From CAZBGL01 sp964491375 (GTDB taxonomy: Bacteria > Desulfobacterota > Deferrisomatia > Deferrisomatales > Deferrisomataceae): a stretch of 12,080 bases of DNA. The position numbers were made by a program, and so were the translations under genes. Position 1 is the first letter of the stretch, and each line of letters begins with the position of its first letter. This document shows, piece after piece, positions 1-6,959 of the stretch. The stretch lies in NCBI GenBank assembly GCA_964491375.1, contig CAZBGL010000195.1, forward strand, positions 1 through 12,080, given 5' to 3'. The notes beneath the pieces were generated by a model that ran no database searches, was not told where the DNA came from, and was given only the letters and a program-made list of their open reading frames with translations.

Positions 1-621
1 CTCCTGGATCCGTTCCAGCGCCTCCACGGCCAAGAGGGTGAGGCCCTTCGGGTCCGAGCCGCCCATGGTGATCAGGACCACGGGAACCGGGTTGTTGGGC
101 GGGGGGAACGTGCGGAGGAACTGGCGCCGAAGGATGACCCATTCCCAGCCCGCGAAGAGCTTCCCTCGGAACCCGCTCCAGTCCATCTCCCGCACCTGCG
201 GCACGGGTGGATAGAACGCCAGATCGGCCTCCAGGCGGCGGTCCGTGGGGTCGTCGAGGGTGACGATCCTGGCCCCGGACCGCTTCCAGGCTTGCACCGC
301 GTCCCTGGGCAGGTCCGTGCGAAAGTCCATGACCACCGCGTGGGGACGCTCCTCGGCCAGCACCCGGTCCATCCATTGCGCTTCGGTCATGTCGGCGGGC
401 CTTTCCGTCACCCCGAACCCGGCCTGTCGGATTTTCCGCACACCCGGCGGGCCCGAGGCCACGGCAAAGGTTACGCGGCACCCGTGGGTGTCCCGGAGTT
501 CTTCGGCCAGCGCGAGGCAGCGGACCACGTGGCCCATGCCGACGCGCTCGTCGCCGTCGCACCGGAACAGGATGCGCCGGGCTTCCTGACCGAAAGGCCG
601 AGCAGGTCCTTCAGGGCTCAT
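1..621 (-). CDS. pseG: PseG-type UDP-sugar hydrolase (3' part outside window)
   Basis: The 207 visible residues match the N-terminal part of PseG, the UDP-2,4-diacetamido-2,4,6-trideoxy-beta-L-altropyranose hydrolase that releases UDP before condensation with phosphoenolpyruvate in the pseudaminic acid pathway. It is a cytoplasmic GT-B fold enzyme related to MurG. Near the N-terminus is ILFRCDGDERVGMGHVVRCL; the His of GMGH matches the catalytic His known in this family. The later segment VVLITMGGSDPKGLT is the usual interdomain and nucleotide-binding stretch. The start ATG at 621-619 overlaps the stop of the preceding cytidylyltransferase gene as ATGA, so the two are translationally coupled. 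No stop is seen before position 1; the family is usually about 270-350 residues, so the remainder lies beyond the window. The identity is secure from motifs and context; the exact sugar isomer is inferred. Confidence 0.88.
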   Translation of the reverse strand, partial: MSPEGPARPFGQEARRILFRCDGDERVGMGHVVRCLALAEELRDTHGCRVTFAVASGPPGVRKIRQAGFGVTERPADMTEAQWMDRVLAEERPHAVVMDFRTDLPRDAVQAWKRSGARIVTLDDPTDRRLEADLAFYPPVPQVREMDWSGFRGKLFAGWEWVILRRQFLRTFPPPNNPVPVVLITMGGSDPKGLTLLAVEALERIQE

Positions 622-1376
622 GCCAGTTCCTCCGGGACGTGCACCACCCCGCCGGAAGGCGTACCCTCTTTCTTCCGCCAGAGCCGGCGGGAGGTGCCGG
701 CGATATTCGGGTCTTCCAGAAGGGCGGCCAACTCCGGAAACCGCACCGCCGCCCCGGGCCGCCCCACGCGCTCCCACACGGCCCGGGCGAACGCGAGGTC
801 CTCCTCATCGTCCACCGAAAAGGCGAACTCGTCCAGCGGATCCGGGCACTCCAGGACCCGGGTGCGGAAGCGCGAGGGGTTCCGCCACAGGTAGCTGGTG
901 ACGTGTTCCCGGTCCTCCTTGGCGCGGGCGAGGCCTGCGGTCCGCTCGAGGGCCTCTCGCGTCACCACCTCGGCGGTCACGCCCTCCGGATACCCGGCCG
1001 CGCCCACGGCTTCGGCCCGTTCCCGGACGGCCATCTCCACGGCCTGGTCGATCAGGTCCGGGCACACGAACGGGCAGTCCCCTGTCACCCGGACCACGAG
1101 ATCCGCTCCCGCCACCTCGGCTGCCCCGAGAAACCGCCCCAGCACGTCGTCGCGGCTGCCCCGAAACACCGGAACGTGCATGTCTCCTGCCAAGGCGGCC
1201 AGGGCGTCGTCTTCGGGGAGCTTCGTGGTGGCGAGCACCACTCCGTCTGCCCGGGATGCGGCAAGGCACTGGCGGAGCACGTGGCCCAGAAGGGGCAGGT
1301 CCCCCACGGGCAGGAGCGCCTTGCCGGGAAGCCGGGTGGAGCCGAGCCGGGCCTGGACGATGATCGTAACGCGCAA
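618..1376 (-). CDS. spsF: SpsF-type CMP-sugar cytidylyltransferase
   Basis: This protein of about 252 residues belongs to the CTP-transferase family that includes SpsF, NeuA and KdsB, which transfer CMP from CTP to an acidic sugar. It opens with TIIVQARLGSTRLPGKAL, the CTP-binding motif, and continues with VVRVTGDCPF (metal and sugar-binding Asp) and REHVTSYLWRNP, typical of SpsF. In this operon it would activate the nonulosonic acid, the job PseF does elsewhere. I chose the TTG at 1376 because GGAGGG lies six bases upstream and the protein then begins directly before the motif; a GTG at 1391 would add five residues but lacks a good ribosome site. The gene ends in an ATGA overlap with pseG and begins just after the aldo/keto reductase. 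It is the SpsF type rather than the classical PseF type, so the substrate is not certain. Confidence 0.85.
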   Translation of the reverse strand: MRVTIIVQARLGSTRLPGKALLPVGDLPLLGHVLRQCLAASRADGVVLATTKLPEDDALAALAGDMHVPVFRGSRDDVLGRFLGAAEVAGADLVVRVTGDCPFVCPDLIDQAVEMAVRERAEAVGAAGYPEGVTAEVVTREALERTAGLARAKEDREHVTSYLWRNPSRFRTRVLECPDPLDEFAFSVDDEEDLAFARAVWERVGRPGAAVRFPELAALLEDPNIAGTSRRLWRKKEGTPSGGVVHVPEELA

Positions 1377-1392
1377 CGTGCACCCTCCCACG

Positions 1393-2325
1393 TCAGGGTA
1401 TGGGCCAGTTCACGGGGTTCAGGAGGGCCGGGTCGTCCACCCCCACGGCCTCGACACGAGCCCGGGTTCCCGGGGGAAGGGGCCCCCGTGCGACGGCATC
1501 CAGCGCCTCCCGGAGTTCGCCGGGGCTCCGAGGCCCCACGAGCACGCACGACACCCCTTCCACGCCCAGGCAATACCGAAGGGCCACCGCGGGGAGGGCG
1601 TCCCAGGAGCCAGCCACGGTGTCCACAAGCCGCGCCGCCGCTTCCCGCAGCGGCCTGAGCGCCTCGGGGAGCTTCCGGGCCCTGGGGGTGAGAACGCCCT
1701 TGAGGTAGACCGAGCGGGCCACCACGCCGACCCCAGCTCGTGCCGCTTCGGGAAACACCCGGCCGGCCATGCCGCGGTCGAGTCCGTTGAACGGCACCTG
1801 GACGACATCGAACACCCCGGCCCGTATCGCGGCCAGCGCTTCGGCCTCCGTGTACACGGTGGCCCCGAGGAGCCGGATCCGGCCCGCCTCCCGCTCGGCC
1901 AGCAGGATTTCCGCCAGCTCGCCGCGGCGGATCACGGCCTCGGTCGCGTTGTGGATCTGCACGATGTCCAGCACCTCCCTGCGCAGGGCTCTTCGGCTCG
2001 CGTCCAGTGACTGTCGCACGGAAGCCGCCAGTGCGTGCCGGTCCGGGTTTCCCGCTGGAACACCCACCTTGGTGGCCAGGAGGCATTCGGATCGGTCGCC
2101 CAAGGCCTCGCCCAGGATCGACTCGGCCTCGCCGTAGGCGGGCGCGGTGTCGAACAGGGTGATCCCGGCGTCCGCGGCCTCGCGCAGGAGGGCTACGGCT
2201 TCCCCCCGGGGGGGCGGTCCCAGCCCCTCGGCTGCAGGGATCCCGTAAGGCGTACCCAGGGACACCGTGCCCACGCCCAGGACGGAGACCTCGACGCCGG
2301 ACCGGCCCAGGGGTCGGGTGATCAC
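1393..2325 (-). CDS. Aldo/keto reductase in the nonulosonate operon
   Basis: A 310-residue aldo/keto reductase, an NADPH-dependent cytoplasmic TIM-barrel oxidoreductase. It starts ITRPLGRSGVEVSVLGVG, the usual opening strand and cofactor loop. The catalytic tetrad can be placed: Asp59 and Tyr64 in FDTAPAYGEAE, Lys86 in LLATKVG, and His125 in IVQIHN. The segment near the C-terminus, VSCVLVGPRSPGELREAL, is the standard NADP phosphate-binding region. The start GTG at 2325-2323 overlaps the stop of the upstream aminotransferase gene as GTGA, so it is clearly part of the operon. Its substrate is unknown; from position it probably reduces a keto group on a nonulosonic acid or precursor, perhaps acting with the adjacent PLP enzyme. 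All four catalytic residues are present, so it should be active. Confidence 0.88.
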   Translation of the reverse strand: MITRPLGRSGVEVSVLGVGTVSLGTPYGIPAAEGLGPPPRGEAVALLREAADAGITLFDTAPAYGEAESILGEALGDRSECLLATKVGVPAGNPDRHALAASVRQSLDASRRALRREVLDIVQIHNATEAVIRRGELAEILLAEREAGRIRLLGATVYTEAEALAAIRAGVFDVVQVPFNGLDRGMAGRVFPEAARAGVGVVARSVYLKGVLTPRARKLPEALRPLREAAARLVDTVAGSWDALPAVALRYCLGVEGVSCVLVGPRSPGELREALDAVARGPLPPGTRARVEAVGVDDPALLNPVNWPIP

Positions 2326-3662
2326 GGTGCCGCCTCCCTCGGGCCCTCCGTGAGGCGGAAGAACCCCGGCAGGGAGGGCGGACCTGCGAGCCGCTCTGAG
2401 GCATCCCCCTTTTGCACCGCCTCGGCCAGCTCTCCGAACACCTCCTCCACGTGCGCCAGGTATGCGGCCACGTGGTCCCCCCGGTGCGCCCACGAGGGCT
2501 TGAACTGGAAAAAGGTCAGATAGCCCCGTTCGAGCATCCGTTTCACGAACAGGGTGATCAGGGTCCGTCCTTCGGGGTGGTCGAAGTGGAGCTCCGGGGA
2601 GCACGGAAGACCGGCACTGCGCACGGGAAGCCCGGCTCGCTCCCCGGTCTCCAGCCAGCCGGCCCGAACCTCTTCCCCCACCCGGCAGATGTATGCGGGC
2701 ACGTCGTGCCGTTTCAGTTTCCGGATGGTGGCCAGCGCAGCCGTGGGTCCGATGCGCTCGGTCCAGTTCGTGCTGCTGATGAAGGTGGACTGGGCCGCCT
2801 CCATGACCGGTTCGCGTCCGATCACCGCGGCCATGGCATACCCGTTGGCCATGGCCTTGGCGAACACGGCGATGTCCGGCTCCACCCCCAGCATCCGGTG
2901 GATCCCGCCCACGGTCATGCGGAACCCGGTGGTGATCTCGTCGAAGACGAGCACGGCGCCGGTTTCGTCGGCCAGGGCCCGCACGCCTTCCAGGAAGCCC
3001 GGTTCCGGCGCCTCGCCCCGCCGGGGCTCCATGACGATGGCGGCCAGGTTGTGGCCGTGCTCGCGCACGATGGCTTCGAGCTGGTCGATCCGGTTGTAGA
3101 AGAACGGAAACGCCGTGCCCCGGAGGGCCCGGGGAACCCCGGCCGGGTCGAGCCCCGGCATGAGGTGGCCATCCAGGGCCTGCTCGTCCCCCAGGTTGGC
3201 GGCCAGGTACCAGTCCGACCAGCCGTGGTACCCGCAGAACGCGACCACGTCGCGGCGGGTGTGGGCCCGTGCGATCCGCACGGCCACGGCCATGGCCTCG
3301 CCCCCGGAACGCGTGTACCGGACCATGCCCGCCCACGGATGGAGCTCGCAGAGCAGTTCGGCCAGTTCCACCTCCTCGGGCGCGTTCAGGGTGCACGCGA
3401 CCCCCCGTGCCACCGCCTCCCGCACGGCCGCGTCCACGTCCGGGTCGGCGTAGCCCAGCACGCACGCCCCCACGCCCATGTTGGCCATGTCCACGTAACG
3501 CCGCCCGTCCACGGCCACCACCTCGATCCCCCGGGCCTCGCGGTAGTACGTGGGCCACCCGTTGGGCAGGAACATCTCGGGCCGCTTGGACAGGAGTTGG
3601 GTCCCTCCCGGAATCCGTCGCCTGGCCTGTTCGTAGAGGTCTCGGGGACCGGCCGATTTCAT
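2322..3662 (-). CDS. Class III PLP aminotransferase (glutamate-1-semialdehyde aminomutase-like)
   Basis: A 446-residue fold-type I, class III PLP enzyme resembling glutamate-1-semialdehyde aminomutase (HemL). The cofactor Asp241 is in VLVFDEITTGFR and the Schiff-base lysine is Lys269 in AVFAKAMANGYAMAAVIG. The GYHGW segment (residues 144-148) and the phosphate-binding TRSGGEAMAVAVRIAR are also present. The far C-terminal region (RGYLTFFQFKPSWAH) differs from true HemL, and the sugar operon around it argues against heme synthesis. It more likely transfers or shifts an amino group on a sugar precursor. The ATG at 3662 has GGAGGA a few bases upstream and follows the synthase gene after a 21-base gap; its stop overlaps the reductase start as GTGA. 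Family assignment is firm; the reaction is inferred. Confidence 0.87.
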   Translation of the reverse strand: MKSAGPRDLYEQARRRIPGGTQLLSKRPEMFLPNGWPTYYREARGIEVVAVDGRRYVDMANMGVGACVLGYADPDVDAAVREAVARGVACTLNAPEEVELAELLCELHPWAGMVRYTRSGGEAMAVAVRIARAHTRRDVVAFCGYHGWSDWYLAANLGDEQALDGHLMPGLDPAGVPRALRGTAFPFFYNRIDQLEAIVREHGHNLAAIVMEPRRGEAPEPGFLEGVRALADETGAVLVFDEITTGFRMTVGGIHRMLGVEPDIAVFAKAMANGYAMAAVIGREPVMEAAQSTFISSTNWTERIGPTAALATIRKLKRHDVPAYICRVGEEVRAGWLETGERAGLPVRSAGLPCSPELHFDHPEGRTLITLFVKRMLERGYLTFFQFKPSWAHRGDHVAAYLAHVEEVFGELAEAVQKGDASERLAGPPSLPGFFRLTEGPREAAP

Positions 3663-3683
3663 CGCTTCCTCCGCGTGTGTTCC

Positions 3684-4556
3684 TTATTCCGGGCCGGAAG
3701 CAGCCTTCAGGGTGGGCCGCAGGGACTTCAGGGGACGGAGCCCGTCCGAGGGATCGGCCCGCCACATGCGCTCCTCCTGCTCGGCCTCCGTGGGCTCCTT
3801 GCGCCCGTGCCCGTCGGCGGCCAGCCCGGCGTCGATCTCTCCCATGACCCGGGCGATCGCGCCCGGTGTCCAGCAATGGCCGAAGCCCCACTCCACGCCG
3901 GCGCCGTCCAGATCGAGGTGGAATTCCACCATGGCCGCACCCCACCGGTGGACGGCCCGGTGCACGACCCCGGGGTGGACCGAGTGATCCGACCAGCCCG
4001 CCGCCACCCCGAACCGCTCCCGCAACGTGGCGATGGCCGCCAGGTTGCAGTCCCGGGGCGGCGCCGGATACGCGCTGGTGCAGTGGAGCAGGGTCAGATC
4101 GCGGCACCCCGCGCCCTGCAAGACCTCGACCGCGTGGGCGACCTCCTCCAGGTCGGCCAGCCCCGTGGATAGGACCACGGGTTTTCCGGTGGCGGCGCAG
4201 GCGGCCAGCAGGTCGTCCCACAGGAGCTCGTACGAGGCGACCTTGTAGAAGTCGACGTGGGGGCGCAGTTCTTCCACCGCTTGGAGGTCGAACGGCGTGC
4301 ACCCGAACCGGAGCCCTTTCTGCCGGCAGTGCCCCGACAAGTGGGAAAGGAACTCCGGGGGCAGCTCCCAGGAACGGCGCGCCTCCAGGTCCGGGTTGTG
4401 GGCCAGGGCCTCCGGCGCGAACAGGCGATCCAGCCGGAAGAGCTGGAACTTCACACCCCAGCACCCGATGCGGGCGGCGGTATCGATGAACCGCAGGCAC
4501 CGGTCCAGGTCGCCATTGTGGTTGCTGGACACCTCGGCCACGAACCGCACGTTCAT
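3684..4556 (-). CDS. NeuB/PseI-family nonulosonate synthase, short form without SAF domain
   Basis: A 290-residue member of the NeuB family, which condenses phosphoenolpyruvate with an N-acetylated hexose to form a nine-carbon acid. Visible motifs are VAEVSSNHNG (residues 6-15), VKFQLF (35-40), YKVAS with Lys105, LSTGLA, LHCTSAYP (157-164), WSDHS (188-192) and EFHLDLDG (211-218). His191 and His213 correspond to the metal-ligand histidines of NeuB. The family is normally about 340-370 residues with a C-terminal SAF (antifreeze-like) domain; here the chain ends soon after the barrel, with a Glu- and Arg-rich tail and no SAF domain. The EFHLDLDG and GHCW segments also differ from the usual EKHFTLD. 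The ATG overlaps the pseC stop as ATGA. It could be the pathway's PseI or a side-branch synthase; a separate full-length pseI may lie beyond the window. Confidence 0.85.
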   Translation of the reverse strand: MNVRFVAEVSSNHNGDLDRCLRFIDTAARIGCWGVKFQLFRLDRLFAPEALAHNPDLEARRSWELPPEFLSHLSGHCRQKGLRFGCTPFDLQAVEELRPHVDFYKVASYELLWDDLLAACAATGKPVVLSTGLADLEEVAHAVEVLQGAGCRDLTLLHCTSAYPAPPRDCNLAAIATLRERFGVAAGWSDHSVHPGVVHRAVHRWGAAMVEFHLDLDGAGVEWGFGHCWTPGAIARVMGEIDAGLAADGHGRKEPTEAEQEERMWRADPSDGLRPLKSLRPTLKAASGPE

Positions 4557-5728
4557 CGGGCGCACTCCCTCAGCACACCGGCCACTTCCCGGATCACCCG
4601 CTCCACCTCGTGGTCCGTCATGGCCGGGAACAGGGGCAGGGTGAGCAGGCGTTCGTAGGCCGCCTCGGCCACCGGGCACAGCCCGGGTCCGGTACCGAAA
4701 CGCTCCCGGTAGTACGGATGCAGGTGGACCGGGATGTAATGGACGTTGACGCCGATTCCGCGGCTCCGGAGACGGCGGAAGATCTCCCCCCGGTCGGTCC
4801 GCAGGGCGGCCGGGTTCAAGCGAAGCACGTACAGATGGTAGGCGGGTTCCGCCCAGGGGCGCACGGCCAGGGGCTGCGCCTGCGGCAGGTCCCGGAACGC
4901 CTCGTCGTACCGCCGCGCGATCCGGCGGCGCCGCTCGGTCCACCGGTCGAGCTTGCCGAGCTGGGAAAGGCCCAGGGCGCACTGGACGTCCGTGATCCGG
5001 TAGTTGAAACCCAGTTCGGTCACCTCATACATCCAGGTGTCACGCGCTTCCCGGTCGCGGGCCGTCAGGGACATGCCGTGGTTGCGGAAACGCCGCATCC
5101 GGTCGGCCAACGAGGGGTCGTCCGTGGTCACCACCCCGCCTTCGCCGGCCGTGATCGCCTTGACCGGGTGGAGGCTGAAGACGTTCAACCGCGCAAGGGA
5201 ACCGACCGGTCTTTCCCGGAACCGGCCTCCCAGGGAGTGGCAGGCGTCCGCCACCAGGGCGACGCCACGGCTCCGGGCGATCTCCGCCAACCGGTCGTAG
5301 TCGCAGGGATGGCCGGCGTAGTCCACCGCGATGATGGCCCGCGTTCGCCCGGTGATTTTCCGTTCCACATCGTCCGGGTCGATGAGCAGCGTGTCCGGTT
5401 CGACGTCGGCGAACACGGGCCGGGCCCCCTGGAACACGGCGCAGTTGGCCGTGGCCACGAACGTGATGGGGGGCACGATCACCTCGTCTCCCGGCCCCAC
5501 TCCCAGGGCGTGCATGGCGGCGTGGAGCCCAGCCGTGCCGCTGCTCAGGGCCACGGCGTGGTTCGCCCCGGTGGCGCGCGCAAAGGCCTCTTCGAACTCC
5601 GGGACCAGGGGGCCCGTGGTCAGCCATCCGGACCGAAGGGCTTTCACCACGGCTGCCACGTCGTCGTCCTCGATCCAGTGGCGGCCGTAGGGGATGATCG
5701 AGCCCCTTCCCGCACCGCCCGGTTTCAT
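4553..5728 (-). CDS. pseC: UDP-4-amino-4,6-dideoxy-sugar aminotransferase PseC
   Basis: A 391-residue PLP aminotransferase of the DegT/DnrJ/EryC1/StrS family. It matches PseC, which aminates C4 of the 4-keto sugar made by PseB, using glutamate. It begins IIPYGRHWIEDDDVAAVV, a PseC-like N-terminus, and has GWLTTGPLVPEFEEAF, SSGTAGLHAAMHALGVGPGD, the cofactor Asp161 in VADACHSLGG, and the PLP lysine Lys190 in FSLHPVKAITAGEGG. The later stretch ELGFNYRITDVQCALGLSQL is the family's typical dimer and active-site region. Length matches the family. Both ends overlap neighbours as ATGA (with pseB upstream and the synthase downstream), so translation should be coupled. All key residues are present. 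Placement directly after PseB makes the PseC assignment stronger than family membership alone. Confidence 0.92.
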   Translation of the reverse strand: MKPGGAGRGSIIPYGRHWIEDDDVAAVVKALRSGWLTTGPLVPEFEEAFARATGANHAVALSSGTAGLHAAMHALGVGPGDEVIVPPITFVATANCAVFQGARPVFADVEPDTLLIDPDDVERKITGRTRAIIAVDYAGHPCDYDRLAEIARSRGVALVADACHSLGGRFRERPVGSLARLNVFSLHPVKAITAGEGGVVTTDDPSLADRMRRFRNHGMSLTARDREARDTWMYEVTELGFNYRITDVQCALGLSQLGKLDRWTERRRRIARRYDEAFRDLPQAQPLAVRPWAEPAYHLYVLRLNPAALRTDRGEIFRRLRSRGIGVNVHYIPVHLHPYYRERFGTGPGLCPVAEAAYERLLTLPLFPAMTDHEVERVIREVAGVLRECAR

Positions 5729-6708
5729 GGCGCCTCTTCCAGGAGTCGTTTCAGTTCGGCCTCGCTCAGCCACCACGTGTTGTTGTCGCTGCGGTACGAG
5801 AACCCCTCGGGCACGGGTTTCCCGGTGCGCGGACGCCCGTTGCGGCTTCCCCACCACTCGAACTGGGGCTGGATCACGTAGTGGTCCGCGTACTCCAGGG
5901 TGTTCCGCGCCTCGTCGATGGGAATCATGACCTCGTGGAGTTTCTCGCCCGGCCGGATGCCCACGATCTCGTGGCGGCATCCCGGGGCGATGGCGTTGGC
6001 GAGGTCCACGATCTTCATGCTGGGGATCTTGGGTACGAAGATCTAGCCGCCCTTCATCCGCTCGAAACAGTCCAGCACGAACCGCACGGCCTGGGGGAGG
6101 GTGATCCAGAACCGGGTCATGTGGGGGTCGGTGATGGGGATCACGCCCTTTTCGCGGCAGGCCCGGAAGAACGGCACCACGCTGCCCCGGCTGCCCAGGA
6201 CATTTCCGTACCGAACCACCGAGAACCGGGTGTCCTGGGCTCCCGAGTATGCGTTGCCCGCGATGAACAACTTGTCCGAGCAGAGCTTCGTGGCGCCGTA
6301 GAGGTTGATGGGGTTGGCGGCTTTGTCCGTGGAAAGCGCGATCACCTTTTTGACCTCTTGGTCGATGGCCGCGCTGATCACGTTCTCGGCGCCGATCACG
6401 TTGGTCCGGATCGCCTCGAACGGGTTGTACTCGCACGCGGGCACCTGTTTGAGCGCGGCGGCGTGCACCACGTAGTCCACGCCGGCAAACGCCCGGTACA
6501 ACCGGTCCCGGTCCCTCACGTCGCCGATGAAGAAGCGCAGGGCCGGGTGCTGGAACTCCTGCTGCATGTGGAACTGCTTGAGCTCGTCGCGGCTGAACAC
6601 GATGAGCCGGCGGGGCTCGAAGTGGTCCAGCACGAACTTCACGAACGCCTTGCCGAACGACCCGGTACCGCCGGTCACCAGGATGGTCTTTCCGTCGAGG
6701 TCGATCAT
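5725..6708 (-). pseudogene. pseB: UDP-GlcNAc 4,6-dehydratase/5-epimerase PseB, interrupted by in-frame TAG
   Basis: PseB is the inverting 4,6-dehydratase that converts UDP-GlcNAc to UDP-2-acetamido-2,6-dideoxy-beta-L-arabino-hexos-4-ulose, the first step of pseudaminic acid synthesis. From the ATG at 6708 (weak GGAAGA site upstream) the frame reads 221 residues to a TAG at 6045-6043, then continues open for 105 residues to TGA at 5727-5725. Joined, this gives 327 codons, the normal PseB length. Motifs on the first part are ILVTGGTGSFG (NAD binding), STDKAANP and LYGATK (catalytic Tyr and Lys). The second part reads IFVPKIPSMKIVDLA and GIRPGEKLHEVM. The stop replaces the Glu of the conserved GGEIFVPKIP segment, so a GAG to TAG change is the simplest cause. 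No frame shift is seen and the rest is well conserved, so the event is recent, a sequencing error, or read through. The end overlaps pseC as ATGA. Confidence 0.88.
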
Positions 6709-6773
6709 GCTCTTCCGTCCCCGGGGAGAGTGTGGCGTTTTTCGCCCACCCCATCGGCACGGGGGGCGAGAGA

Positions 6774-6790
6774 CTTGAGCAGGGCTCAAG
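6774..6790. repeat. Perfect 7-bp inverted repeat upstream of pseB
   Basis: CTTGAGC and GCTCAAG flank a three-base spacer (AGG). The repeat lies about 65 bases before the pseB start inside the 251-base gap between pseB and the coiled-coil gene. It could form a small hairpin in the pseB leader RNA or be a dimeric operator. The gap must hold the operon's promoter, but I see no convincing -10/-35 pair. The same gap also has a weak 5-bp hairpin at 6920-6933 and a C6-A-G6 tract at 6900-6912, neither a clear terminator. Confidence 0.35.
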
Positions 6791-6959
6791 CGCGCGCCCA
6801 CGTGCCATCAAGAGCCGTGCCGGGTTCTTTGCGCGTGGGAAAACGTCGTAGCTTCGGGATGCTGGAGCCCGGAGGCGCTGGTGGGGGAGGGCGATCGTGC
6901 CCCCCAGGGGGGAAGATCCGGACCGGTGGGTCCAGAACGGGTGAGAATACCTGACGCGG

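Noticed and set aside
2412..4172. Long plus-strand open frame opposite the aminotransferase and synthase genes
   Set aside because: It is antisense to two genes with clear catalytic motifs and reads as His/Pro/Gly/Arg-rich sequence without domains, typical of shadow frames in GC-rich DNA.
6043..6045. Pyrrolysine or other recoding at the pseB amber codon
   Set aside because: PseB has no known need for a special residue at this conserved Glu, no recoding element is evident, and another gene in the window ends in TAG. Mutation or error is simpler.
6807..6822. Sigma-54-like site (GGCACG, four bases, TTGA) upstream of pseB
   Set aside because: The spacing fits, but the nearly invariant -12 GC is GA, so the match is too weak to call despite the plausible flagellar link.
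6900..6933. Terminator after the coiled-coil gene
   Set aside because: The 5-bp hairpin and the C6-A-G6 tract are short, with tight loops and no T run, so neither is a convincing terminator.
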